12,870 nt of DNA, from contig JAEZEM010000201.1 in the NCBI GenBank assembly GCA_023417745.1, positions 1 through 12,870 on the forward strand, written 5' to 3'. The position numbers and the translations under genes are program-made. This document shows positions 1 through 7,891 of this stretch, in pieces. Source of the DNA: Pseudomonadota bacterium (GTDB lineage Bacteria; Desulfobacterota; Desulfovibrionia; Desulfovibrionales; Desulfovibrionaceae). Position 1 is the first letter of the stretch; every line of letters begins with the position of its first letter. The notes below the pieces were generated by a model. That model was not told where the DNA came from. It searched no databases and saw nothing but the letters and a program-made list of their open reading frames with translations.

Positions 1-2203
1 GCTGGGCCGCGACCACCGGCCCCAGCACGGCCAAGGCCTCCCGGTCCTGCCGGTCCTGATGCAGGAGCAAGGCCAACGCATAGGCGTAGCGCGGATTGTC
101 CGGACGCAGGCCGTAGGCCTTGCGGCAAAGGGCCGTGGCCTCGCGGGGATTGGCCTGTCCCATAAGCAGCCCCAGGTTGTAGGCGGCCTCGGCCATGTCC
201 GGGGCCTGCTCCAAGGCGGCGCGCAAGGCGGCTTGCGCCCCGGCGGCGTCGCCGCGCTCGGCCAGGAGCAACCCGAGATTGAAATGGGCCGGCGCGTCAG
301 CGGGAGCCAGGGCCAGGGCCTGGCGCAAATCGGCCTCGGCCTTGTCCAGCTCGCCCAGGCGGCTGTGGGCCAGGGACAGGTTGACCAGGGGCGCGGCAAC
401 GGCCGGATCGAGGAGACGGGCTTTTTCGTAATGCGACACGGCCCGCTCAGCCTCGCCCAGGTTCAGGTAATAGTTGCCGAGGTTGTACTGGGAGGTCCAC
501 AGGTCGGGCCGGGCGGTCAACGAAGCCAGATATTCGGCGGCGGCTTTTTCCAGGGCCGGGGCCACGGCCGGGGGAATAAGCTCCTTGGGCGCGCCGGCCA
601 GGGCCGCCGCCGCCCGCACCCGCACCAGGCGGTAGTCGTCGGACACGGCGGCCAGCAAAACGTCCAGGGCCTGGCGAGACGGCATGTCGGCCAGGGCTTC
701 CATGGCGGCGGCCCGGACCAACGGCGAAGGCGACCCGGCAACGGCCAGGATCGGCCCCCACTTGCGGGCGTCAGGACAAGGCCCCAGCAACCGCAGCAGC
801 GAGGCCGCGACCACGGCGTCCGGGTCTTTGGCTCCCAGATATTCCAGCATGGCCGGCAGGGCGCTCCAGTCCCGGCGGCGGGCGGCGTCGATAAGCGCGG
901 CTTGCCGCAGAACCGGTTCCTGATAGTCCCGGGCCTGCCATTGCCGCACCTGCCCGTCGGCCCAGGCCGCGTCCTTGTCGGTATGGCAAAGATTGCAGGC
1001 GTTGGGCGAACCGTAGGCCAGGGTCGTGGCCGGGGTCGGCGGCAGCATGGAGTGGTCGCTGCGGCGCATCCGGGCGAATTCGGTCATGGGCATGTGGCAG
1101 GAGACGCAGCGGTTGCCGGGGCTGCCTTCAGGGTGACGGGTGTGGCTGGACGCGTTGGCCACGCGCTCGGCGTGGCAGGGATTGCAGGCCTGGTTGGCCT
1201 TGGCCGGATCGGCGAATTTGTAGCGGCCGCTGGAGGTGTGGCAGTGCATGCAGTCGAGCTGCCCGGACAGGGCGCAAGGGCTGCGCGCCCAGGAGGTCTG
1301 GGTATAGTTTTCCCCCAGGTCGCGGCCATCGGGGTAGAAATCCGGATTCTCGTAGGTGACGAGATCGTAGTGGTCGAAAAACCGGTCCCCAGGCGCGAAG
1401 GAGGCGGTCAGGGGCACGGCCTTGGCGTGGCACACGGCGCACAGGTCGTTTTGCTGGGCATGGCTGAAATCCCGGCCGCCGCGAATGAGCTGCAAGTCCT
1501 TGGGCAGCCGGTCCTTGGGGGCTGCCTCGCAGACCCGGACATGCTCCTGGCCCGGGCCGTGGCAGGTCTCGCAGTTGATGCCGGGTTCGGTCCAGGTGGA
1601 ATGATACACGCCGGAAGCCGGGTCGTAGTTGGTGGAAAACTGGCTGACGTGGCAGCCGTGGCAGCCGGTGTTGAAGGTGTAGGGCCAGTCCTTCCAAGGC
1701 ACGGCGACGGTCGTCCCGGCCGGGGCATGGCGGACGCCGCTGGCGGCCATGTCGAACCACTCCTTTTTGCGGACGTCGTAGGCCAGGGGCAGGGTCTGGA
1801 GCCGCCCCTTGTCCAGGGGGGTGAGAAAATAGAACACGTTCTTGCCGCCCAGGGCCTGGACCATGGGGTAGCGGGTCTCGGTCCCGCCGACGGTTTCCAC
1901 CACGGCCCCCTGGCCGGGACCGATCTCGACCCGGTAGGCGGCCTCGCCGATGGTCAAGGGCTGGTCCTGGGGCGTCAGGAAGGACGCGGCGAAAGCGTCG
2001 CTGTAGGGGCGCATGGCCAGGCCATGGAAGGACGTGGACCACAGCTGGTAGAATTTTTCATGGCAGCTGCGGCAGCCGGCCGAGCCGGTAAAGGCGGCAG
2101 TCGGGGCCTTGGTCGCCGATATGGCGTTTTTCTTGGAAAAAGCCGGGTGCGCTGACCCAAGGCAAAAGACCGCCGCGCACAATAAACCGATCCATCGCTT
2201 CAT
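1..2203 (-). CDS. Exported octaheme cytochrome c with HEAT-like and TPR repeats (partial, C-terminus off window)
   Basis: The frame is open from the ATG at 2203 to the left edge, giving about 734 visible residues. A Sec signal peptide (MKRWIGLLCAAVFCLG..., cleavage likely after AFS near residue 23) sends it to the periplasm, where c-type hemes are attached. Eight CXXCH motifs start at residues 44 (CRSCH), 181 (CHGCH), 211 (CETCH), 255 (CAVCH), 318 (CMHCH), 340 (CNPCH), 366 (CVSCH) and 403 (CNLCH). The first sits in a cytochrome c554-type context (CRSCHEKFYQLWSTSFHG). Residues about 410-565 are Ala/Leu-rich helical repeats that look HEAT-like. From about residue 570 there are at least four TPRs (YNLGNYYLNLG..., FNLGLLLAERG..., YNLGLLMGQ...) and the frame is still in TPR at the edge. 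The likely role is periplasmic electron transfer with a protein-docking tail; the redox partner is unknown. The ribosome binding site is weak (AGGCGG, 5 nt before the ATG). It is separated from the upstream sulfatase by 350 nt and a hairpin, so it is probably transcribed separately. Related TPR-cytochrome fusions are known in deltaproteobacteria, but no specific function follows from that. Confidence 0.9.
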   Translation of the reverse strand, partial: MKRWIGLLCAAVFCLGSAHPAFSKKNAISATKAPTAAFTGSAGCRSCHEKFYQLWSTSFHGLAMRPYSDAFAASFLTPQDQPLTIGEAAYRVEIGPGQGAVVETVGGTETRYPMVQALGGKNVFYFLTPLDKGRLQTLPLAYDVRKKEWFDMAASGVRHAPAGTTVAVPWKDWPYTFNTGCHGCHVSQFSTNYDPASGVYHSTWTEPGINCETCHGPGQEHVRVCEAAPKDRLPKDLQLIRGGRDFSHAQQNDLCAVCHAKAVPLTASFAPGDRFFDHYDLVTYENPDFYPDGRDLGENYTQTSWARSPCALSGQLDCMHCHTSSGRYKFADPAKANQACNPCHAERVANASSHTRHPEGSPGNRCVSCHMPMTEFARMRRSDHSMLPPTPATTLAYGSPNACNLCHTDKDAAWADGQVRQWQARDYQEPVLRQAALIDAARRRDWSALPAMLEYLGAKDPDAVVAASLLRLLGPCPDARKWGPILAVAGSPSPLVRAAAMEALADMPSRQALDVLLAAVSDDYRLVRVRAAAALAGAPKELIPPAVAPALEKAAAEYLASLTARPDLWTSQYNLGNYYLNLGEAERAVSHYEKARLLDPAVAAPLVNLSLAHSRLGELDKAEADLRQALALAPADAPAHFNLGLLLAERGDAAGAQAALRAALEQAPDMAEAAYNLGLLMGQANPREATALCRKAYGLRPDNPRYAYALALLLHQDRQDREALAVLGPVVAAQ

Positions 2204-2507
2204 GCTGCCGCCTGGAACAAGACTGCGGGTTATTTCCGGGCCGCGAAAGCGCCTTGGCCGCGCGGCGTTTCCAGCCTCGGCCCGGCGAACAGCGGCGTTT
2301 TTCGGGGAAGCCTCCCGGACCAAACGCCGCCCGGGCGCGGCCGGCCCGTCCCGGAGGCGACTATCCAGCGCCCACGGCCGTCCAACGCCGTGAAACCTCG
2401 GACGGCCCCGCAACCGCCGGTCGCGCCCCGGCCACCGGCAGGCCGCGATCCATCGACGCGGCATGACCGGGGAGGAGGCACGCCATCTGGCCCTGGCGGG
2501 TCAGGAA
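2204..2507. other. Intergenic region upstream of the cytochrome gene
   Basis: This GC-rich spacer lies between the cytochrome start and the hairpin after the sulfatase. It should hold the cytochrome promoter, but I see no convincing -35/-10 pair on the minus strand. Short open frames crossing it are in the wrong context and have no recognisable protein character. No repeat or RNA gene was recognised. Confidence 0.5.
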
Positions 2508-2539
2508 GGGCCGGCGGCGGGGTTACGCGCCGCCGGCCC
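2508..2539 (-). terminator. GC-rich hairpin just after the arylsulfatase stop
   Basis: There is a perfect 12-bp inverted repeat (GGGCCGGCGGCG at 2508-2519, its complement at 2528-2539) with an 8-nt loop. It begins 14 nt past the sulfatase TAG. On the minus strand it is followed by TTCCTGA, so the U-tract is poor. It is probably the end of the sulfatase transcript, though termination may be incomplete or factor-assisted. Confidence 0.6.
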
Positions 2540-2553
2540 CATGGGCATCAACG

Positions 2554-5052
2554 CTATTCGCTGGCCTTGTTGTTGCGCTGGGCCTGCTCCAGCTTTTTCA
2601 TGTCCTCGGGCGAGAGCTTGGGCCGATCCACGGTCAGGGTGATCTTGTCGATCTTGCCGGTAAAGGCGAACGGCGGCTTGTAGTCGGCGTCGTTGACGCC
2701 GGTCAGCGTGTCCGAGCCGATGTCCAGGGACTCGTCCCACTGCAGGGTAAAGGGAATCGTGTGTTCCATCTTTTGCGTATCCACCACCTGCCCGTCCACC
2801 TTGAGCACGCCCGTGCCGCCCCGGCCGACGCCGGAGAAGTTGTTGAAGGCCAGCGTGCCCGCGCCCATGCCGTCGTAGGCGAAGTCGAACTCCAGCACGT
2901 GCTTGCCTGGAGCAAGCGCTTCCTGTCCTTCCCACTTCACGCGCTTGAGATCGACCAGATTCCACAGGAACACCGGCTTGTTTTTCAGGACATAAAAGCC
3001 ATAGCCGCCGAAACGGCCGCCCTGGGTGATGAGCATGCCTTCGGCTCCGCCCTGGGGTATCTCCACCTCGGCCTTGAAGTTGTACGAGGCGTTGAGCACG
3101 CTTGGCGCGTCGCCGTTGGGCGTGCCTGTCAGCGGCAGGGTCCAGGTAAAGACGTTGCGGCCGGCCGTAATGCTCGGGCGCGGGGTGATCATGCGGGTGA
3201 CCACCGTGGTGTCCAGCGGCAGCACCTGGTATTTCTTGGCTTCCTGCATGAACATCGCCTGGAGCTGCTTGAGCTTCTCGGGGTGCTTGGCGGCGATGTC
3301 CGTGGACTGGGTCCAGTCGGCGTTGAGGTCGTAGAGTTCCCAGGGATAGGTCATGGGGTCCTTGGCGGCGGCGACCACGTCCCAGGGCGGCCGCATGACC
3401 TTGGTGCTGGCCAGCCAGCCTTCGTGATAGAGGGCGCGGTCGCCCATCATCTCGAAGTACTGGGTCTTGTGCGTCGAAGGCGCCTTGGCGTTCTTGGCCT
3501 CAAACGTATAGGCCAGGCTCACGCCTTCGATGGGGCTTTGCTTGATGCCGTCCACGGTCTTGGGCTGTTTGACGCCCGTGGCTTCAAGGATGGTCGGCAC
3601 GATGTCGATGACATGGTGGAACTGCTGGCGAATGCCGCCCTTGTCCTTGATGTGGCCGGGCCAGGAGATGGCCATGCCCTGGCGCACGCCGCCAAGATGC
3701 GAGGCGATCTGCTTGGTCCAACTAAACGGCGTGTCAAAGGCCCAGGCCCAGGGCACGGCCATGTGGTTGTAGGTCTTGTCCGATCCCCAGACGTCGTAGA
3801 AGTACTTGAGCTGGTCGGCCACGGGCACGTTGACGCCGTTGAACATGGCCACTTCGTTGGGCGTGCCGATAAGCGTGCCTTCCGAGCTCGTGCCGTTGTC
3901 GCCGTTGATGTAGATGACAAGCGTGTTGTCGAGCTTGCCCATGTCCTCCACGGCCTGGATGACCCGGCCGATTTCGTGGTCGGTGTAGGCCACGTAGGCG
4001 GCGAAGACGTCGGCTTGGCGCACGAACATCTTCTTTTCGTCGTCGGTGAGCGTCTCCCACTTCTTGAGGAGATCGTCGGGCCAGGGGGTCAACTTGGCGT
4101 CGGCCGGGATGACGCCGAGCTTTTTCTGGTTGGCGAAGATCTCCTCGCGCAGCGCATTCCAGCCCTTGTCGAAGAGGTGCATGTCGCTGATCTTTTGGAT
4201 CCACTCCGGCGTCGGATGGTGCGGGGCGTGGGTGCCGCCGGGCACGTAGTAGACGAAAAACGGCTGCTCCGGGGACAGGGCGTTTAAGCGGTTCATGTAG
4301 GCGATGGCGTCGTCGGCCATGGCCGTGGTCAGGTTCCAGCCGGGCTTGTCCAAAAACGGGTAGATCTGGGTGGTGTTGCGGAAGAGGTTGGGCTCCCACT
4401 GGTTGGCGTCGCCGCCGACGAACCCATAAAAGTACTCGAATCCCATGCCGATGGGCCACTGGTCGAAGGGGCCGTCCTGGCTGGCCTGAAAGGCCGGGGT
4501 GTTGTGGTCCTTGCCGAACCAGGAGGTGCGGTAGCCGTTGTCTTTCAGGATGCGGCCGATGGTGGCCTTGTCCTTGGTGATGAAGCTGTCGTAGCCCGGG
4601 TAGCCCGTGGCCTGCTCGGCGATGACCCCGAAGCCCACGGAGTGGTGGTTGCGCCCGGTGATGAGCGCCGCCCGGGTCGGGGAGCACAGGGCCGTGGAGT
4701 GGAAGTTGGTGTAGCGCAGGCCCTGCGCCGCGATACGGTCCAGGGCAGGGGTGGGGATGACGCCGCCAAAGGTGCTCGGCACGCCGTAGCCCGAGTCGTC
4801 GGTCATGATGAGCAGCACGTTGGGCGCGCCCTTGGGCGGCACGACGCGCGCCGGCCAGTAGGGTTTGGACTGGGGCGCAGTGTCCTTGATGACGCCGCCG
4901 AATTTTTGCGGCGGGGCCGGGAGCTGGTCGCCGGGAATGGCTATGGTGGCGCTCGGCGAGCCGGGCGGCCCTCCCTGCTGGGCGACGGCCGGGGTCGAGA
5001 CCAGCAAGGCCAGACCGCAAGCGGCAAAGAGCGAGGTGAAGATACGTCGCAT
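2554..5052 (-). CDS. Periplasmic arylsulfatase, Cys-type (formylglycine-dependent)
   Basis: This 832-residue enzyme hydrolyses organic sulfate esters to an alcohol or phenol plus sulfate. A Sec signal peptide ends at AVA-Q near residue 25. The maturation and active-site motif CSPTR starts at Cys123, the residue converted to formylglycine, with Arg127 stabilising it. Other residues matching the family's catalytic set, by comparison with known arylsulfatases, are Asp85-Asp86 (calcium, LIMTDDSGYG), Lys181 and His183 (FGKDHN), His275 (GTHAP), Asp385-Asn386 (NGDNG) and Lys447. Residues about 640-832 look like a beta-rich C-terminal extension typical of the longer members. The ATG has a strong GGAGGA ribosome binding site 4 nt upstream. 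No maturase (FGE or anSME) is encoded in the window, so maturation must come from elsewhere. The upstream neighbour is a secreted protein of unknown function on the same strand, 147 nt away. The physiological substrate is unknown. In a sulfate reducer, released sulfate could feed respiration, which is inference. Confidence 0.95.
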   Translation of the reverse strand: MRRIFTSLFAACGLALLVSTPAVAQQGGPPGSPSATIAIPGDQLPAPPQKFGGVIKDTAPQSKPYWPARVVPPKGAPNVLLIMTDDSGYGVPSTFGGVIPTPALDRIAAQGLRYTNFHSTALCSPTRAALITGRNHHSVGFGVIAEQATGYPGYDSFITKDKATIGRILKDNGYRTSWFGKDHNTPAFQASQDGPFDQWPIGMGFEYFYGFVGGDANQWEPNLFRNTTQIYPFLDKPGWNLTTAMADDAIAYMNRLNALSPEQPFFVYYVPGGTHAPHHPTPEWIQKISDMHLFDKGWNALREEIFANQKKLGVIPADAKLTPWPDDLLKKWETLTDDEKKMFVRQADVFAAYVAYTDHEIGRVIQAVEDMGKLDNTLVIYINGDNGTSSEGTLIGTPNEVAMFNGVNVPVADQLKYFYDVWGSDKTYNHMAVPWAWAFDTPFSWTKQIASHLGGVRQGMAISWPGHIKDKGGIRQQFHHVIDIVPTILEATGVKQPKTVDGIKQSPIEGVSLAYTFEAKNAKAPSTHKTQYFEMMGDRALYHEGWLASTKVMRPPWDVVAAAKDPMTYPWELYDLNADWTQSTDIAAKHPEKLKQLQAMFMQEAKKYQVLPLDTTVVTRMITPRPSITAGRNVFTWTLPLTGTPNGDAPSVLNASYNFKAEVEIPQGGAEGMLITQGGRFGGYGFYVLKNKPVFLWNLVDLKRVKWEGQEALAPGKHVLEFDFAYDGMGAGTLAFNNFSGVGRGGTGVLKVDGQVVDTQKMEHTIPFTLQWDESLDIGSDTLTGVNDADYKPPFAFTGKIDKITLTVDRPKLSPEDMKKLEQAQRNNKASE

Positions 5053-5079
5053 GACGTCCTCCGAGGGTTTGCTCCACGT

Positions 5080-5095
5080 TTGGCCGGTGGGCCAA
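5080..5095. repeat. Inverted repeat TTGGCC-N4-GGCCAA in the arylsulfatase leader
   Basis: A perfect 6-bp palindrome with a 4-nt loop lies between an AT-rich patch (about 5115-5150, the likely promoter area) and the sulfatase ribosome binding site at 5057-5062. Its position fits an operator or a small leader hairpin. No regulator can be assigned, and short palindromes in GC-rich DNA can arise by chance. Confidence 0.35.
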
Positions 5096-5156
5096 CTTCG
5101 CCGGAATCTCGCCGTGTATTCGCTAAAAATGCCTAATTCTTCGCGACAAAGCGTCC

Positions 5157-5186
5157 GGGCGGCTCGCCCCGCAAGACCAGCCGCCC
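5157..5186 (-). terminator. Possible terminator hairpin after the 412-residue secreted protein
   Basis: There is an 8-bp inverted repeat (GGGCGGCT / AGCCGCCC) with a 14-nt loop, starting 14 nt after the TGA at 5200. There is no clear U-tract, only GGACGCTTTG beyond it. It may separate the upstream gene from the sulfatase, or both genes may still be read together. Confidence 0.35.
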
Positions 5187-5199
5187 CCGAAACCCGGGG

Positions 5200-6438
5200 T
5201 CAGTACGGCTGGCCGAGCAGCCGCCCGGCGCAATTTTCCCGCACCATCCAGCCCATGGCCCGCAGGTTGCGGGCAAAGGCCGGGCTGACCTTGCCGGCGG
5301 CCCAGAGTTCCACGCCCGACGTCGGCATGGTCTGAGCCAGGGAGCTCATGGCTTGGGCGATGACGGCGTTGGTTTCGGTCCAGAAGAAGCAATCCGTGGG
5401 GAAAACGAGCACCAGCTTGCCGGCGGCGTTTACGGCCGCCACGTGCCGGCCGACCGGCACGAAGCCCGAAAGCGGCGAGACGCCCGCGTTGTAGCCGGCG
5501 TACATCTGGGCCATGCGCTGGCGGAAGTTGGCCACGTCCGGGTCGCCGGTGTCGGCCAAAAAACTCACAAAGGCGGTCTTGTTGCCCACGGCCGCCATGT
5601 TGCCCAGGGCGGCCACGATGCGGCTTTGCTGGGTCGGGGTGAAGGCCTGGTTGGCCACGAAATAGGCAGCGGCGTCGGAGGAAACGCCCATGGCGGCGAG
5701 CAGGTTTTGGTTTTGCTGGGCGATGGTCACCGGCGAGGCGGTGAGGTCGATGTTGTTAAGCGTCGCCGTGGTCCCGGCGGCGGACACGGCGATGCCCACC
5801 CCGCCCGGGATCAGGGCGGCCAGGGCGTCGCCGGTGATGTTGCCGGCCGCCCCGGCCTGGGCCAGGGCAGTCAGCCGGGCCTGGACCAGGGGATTGGTGG
5901 TGTAGGGATCGACCCCGAACTGTTTGGCGTACTGCCGGGCCAGGGCCGGCACGCCGAGCAGCTTGGCTCCGGCCGACCCGCCGCCCGAGGAAATGTCCTG
6001 GCTCATGCTGGAAAACATCCGGCCCACGCCCGTCAGCGCGCCGCTGATGGTTCCCAGGGGATTCTGGACGAGGTCCACCGCGCCCTGCACGGTCTGCTCG
6101 CCTTTTTGCACGATGCCGCCGCCGAATTCCTGCAAGGCGCTCACTTGCGCCATCTTGGCCAGGGCGGCGGTTTCGGCGATGCGCACGGCGAGCTGGGCCG
6201 TGGAGGCGGCCCGCACATCGCCGAACTGGGTGTGCAGGGTATAAATGTAGAGATAACCGTCGGTGGCGACGACCGGATCAACGACGTAATTGGGGCCGGA
6301 CAGCATGTTTGGCGGCAGGATGGCGCTGGCCGGGGGAGCCGACGGCGTTTCGTAGCCGGCGGCCGAAGCCACTACGGGCGTCCAGGCCAGCCCAAGGACG
6401 GCGGCCAGGACGAAAAGGCGGACAAGGCAACGGTTCAT
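5200..6438 (-). CDS. Secreted protein of unknown function, 412 residues
   Basis: The protein starts with a clear Sec signal peptide (MNRCLVRLFVLAAVLGLAWT..., cleavage likely after ASA at residue 26). I do not recognise a named domain. Visible parts are: residues 50-75, a beta-type segment (YVVDPVVATDGYLYIYTLHT); 75-105, an Ala-rich helix with RIAET and VSALQEF; 115-145, a Gly-rich segment with the pattern NPLGTISGALTGVGR; 185-280, Ala/Gln-rich sequence; and a C-terminal block around 325-400 (GFVPVGRHVAAVNAAGKLVL). The two cysteines of the mature chain (350 and 403) could form a disulfide. There are no heme motifs or lipobox. The ATG is supported by GGAG 7 nt upstream. Its position between an AraC-type regulator and the arylsulfatase, all on the minus strand, suggests shared regulation or use, but nothing in the sequence proves a function. 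It is confidently a gene because of the signal peptide, ribosome binding site and coherent composition. Confidence 0.85.
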   Translation of the reverse strand: MNRCLVRLFVLAAVLGLAWTPVVASAAGYETPSAPPASAILPPNMLSGPNYVVDPVVATDGYLYIYTLHTQFGDVRAASTAQLAVRIAETAALAKMAQVSALQEFGGGIVQKGEQTVQGAVDLVQNPLGTISGALTGVGRMFSSMSQDISSGGGSAGAKLLGVPALARQYAKQFGVDPYTTNPLVQARLTALAQAGAAGNITGDALAALIPGGVGIAVSAAGTTATLNNIDLTASPVTIAQQNQNLLAAMGVSSDAAAYFVANQAFTPTQQSRIVAALGNMAAVGNKTAFVSFLADTGDPDVANFRQRMAQMYAGYNAGVSPLSGFVPVGRHVAAVNAAGKLVLVFPTDCFFWTETNAVIAQAMSSLAQTMPTSGVELWAAGKVSPAFARNLRAMGWMVRENCAGRLLGQPY

Positions 6439-6747
6439 GAACGGTCTCCGGTTGGTGTGAAACGGTCTGCCCGACAGGCCATCACAAGCGTGGTCCGGCT
6501 TTCGCCAAAGGCCACGCGCCCGCCCCGGTGCAAGCGGCGACGCCGGCCAGGTTCCTCCGGCCGACTTGGCTGTTGCATACCAAAAAACGAAGTCCGGCGT
6601 CTCCTGTAAAAACGAAACGATTGCATCGAATGCGAAACGGGCGGGACAGGCAAAGGCCTTGGCAACGGATGCGGCAAGCCAGGACGCCCGATGCGGGGCC
6701 AGCTCGGAGCGGCGGCGGGAGCCCTCGGCAACGCCCCCTGGCGGTGC
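6439..6747. promoter_or_regulatory. Intergenic region with an AT-rich patch upstream of the secreted protein
   Basis: This 309-nt gap lies between the AraC-type gene (ending at 6748) and the secreted protein. An AT-richer patch at about 6570-6635 is the likely promoter or operator area for the minus-strand gene. It holds two copies of ATGCAA (minus strand) at 6573-6578 and 6621-6626, 48 bp apart. The second sits within a small imperfect hairpin (TTGCAT-CGA-ATGCGA). I found no convincing -35/-10 pair and no clear terminator after the regulator. Confidence 0.4.
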
Positions 6748-7833
6748 TTAACGTTGGCGTTTGCCGGCGGTCACTGACGGCGTTTCGCCGTAACGCTTCC
6801 GGTAGAGACGGGCGAAAAGCCCTTGAGAGGCAAAGCCGCAGGCCAGGGCCACGGACAACACCGTCTTCCCCGGATCGGCCTGGCGCAGCATGTCCCTGGC
6901 CCGGGCCAGACGGCATTCCCGCAAAAAGGCCGAGGGCGAATAGCCTCGGTGCCTGCGGAAGGCCAGCTGGATGGAACGCACGCCAAGGCCGGTCAGGTCG
7001 GCCAAGTCGGTCAGGCGCAGAGGCTTGTCGGCGTTGGCCTCGATGTAGGCCTCGGACAGGGCGACGACCTTGGGCGCGGCCGGCGGCGCGGTCGTCTCAA
7101 GCAGCGGCCGGGCATTGTGATCAAGACAGGCGAGCAGCCCGGCCAGGAGAAGCTGATCGTACTGGGTCGTCAGCATCGGCGCTTGGGGCAGGCTCGTGTC
7201 CTGTTCGAACTGGCTGACGACATGCTCAATGATGGCCAGCAGACGTTGGGAAAGGGGGGTCGCCAGTTCGACCTGGGGGGCGAAGGCCAAGGGACAGGGC
7301 AGCGGTTTTCCGATGGTTTTTTCCAGCATCGACTCTATGGGAAACCGGCCAAACCGAATCGTCATGCTGTTGTAGAAATTGTCGATGGCAATGGTCGAGG
7401 GGCGGTTGAAATCGAGGACCGCGCCGCCAACCCCCGGCAGACAGCGGACGTGCATGTTTTGCGCGCGGACCGAAAGCCCGCCGTCATAGAGAAAGATGAA
7501 GACAAAGCTGGAGTGGTCTTCCTCGGCCGCGATGGTGTACGACGAGGTCGCCGTGGCGGCGTTGATGGATGTGTTGCCGAGGTCGAGATAATTATAAACG
7601 AGCTTGAACCGCTTTTTATCAGGCACGTCGACATAGCCGCTATGGAAATTCTCAGCCAGCGTCTCTTCAATATCCACAGCCGCTTGCGTATCAAGAGCCG
7701 CATAGCCGGCCAGACGGGGCGGGCAAAAGCTCATCATGCGGATCAGCTCCCTGTCGTGAGCAATGGCGGCTTCGAAAAGCCTGGAAACGGCCGTTGCACA
7801 ACAACCGCAAACCCGTCGGAGGCTTTGGGACAT
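6748..7833 (-). CDS. AraC/XylS-family transcriptional regulator
   Basis: This 361-residue DNA-binding regulator has an AraC-type C-terminal domain at about residues 258-356. Helix-turn-helix 1 lies near 272-293 (RLTDLADLTGLGVRSIQLAFRR broken as RLTDLADLTG and VRSIQLAFRR) and helix-turn-helix 2 near 322-343 (VLSVALACGFASQGLFARLY), ending in the usual RKRYGETPS. Residues about 46-240 resemble the cupin-like N-terminal ligand-binding domain found in longer members. The effector is unknown. The ATG at 7833 follows AAGGGA at 6 nt. A second possible start is the ATG pair at 7737/7734, preceded by AGGGAG, which would remove 32-33 residues (including CGCC) that lie outside the domain. It starts 58 nt after the ATP-grasp gene on the same strand and may be cotranscribed with it. 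It may control that gene or the downstream secreted protein and sulfatase. The 5' half is AT-richer than the 3' half. Confidence 0.9.
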   Translation of the reverse strand: MSQSLRRVCGCCATAVSRLFEAAIAHDRELIRMMSFCPPRLAGYAALDTQAAVDIEETLAENFHSGYVDVPDKKRFKLVYNYLDLGNTSINAATATSSYTIAAEEDHSSFVFIFLYDGGLSVRAQNMHVRCLPGVGGAVLDFNRPSTIAIDNFYNSMTIRFGRFPIESMLEKTIGKPLPCPLAFAPQVELATPLSQRLLAIIEHVVSQFEQDTSLPQAPMLTTQYDQLLLAGLLACLDHNARPLLETTAPPAAPKVVALSEAYIEANADKPLRLTDLADLTGLGVRSIQLAFRRHRGYSPSAFLRECRLARARDMLRQADPGKTVLSVALACGFASQGLFARLYRKRYGETPSVTAGKRQR

Positions 7834-7891
7834 TCCCTATCCCTTGGCGTCGGCCTCGCCCGGATAGCCGCTCCCGGCAAACAACTACGCC

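Noticed and set aside
59..2155. A 698-codon open frame on the plus strand
   Set aside because: It lies opposite the cytochrome gene, whose eight heme motifs, signal peptide and TPRs are unmistakable. The plus-strand product is Gly/Gln/Arg-rich with no domain, as expected for an antisense frame in GC-rich DNA.
2761..4287. A 508-codon open frame on the plus strand
   Set aside because: It is opposite the sulfatase catalytic domain. Composition is rich in His, Val and Gly and there is no motif or ribosome binding site.
5353..6609. A 418-codon open frame on the plus strand
   Set aside because: It is opposite the secreted protein gene. Its low-complexity Gly/His/Arg product has no recognisable domain.
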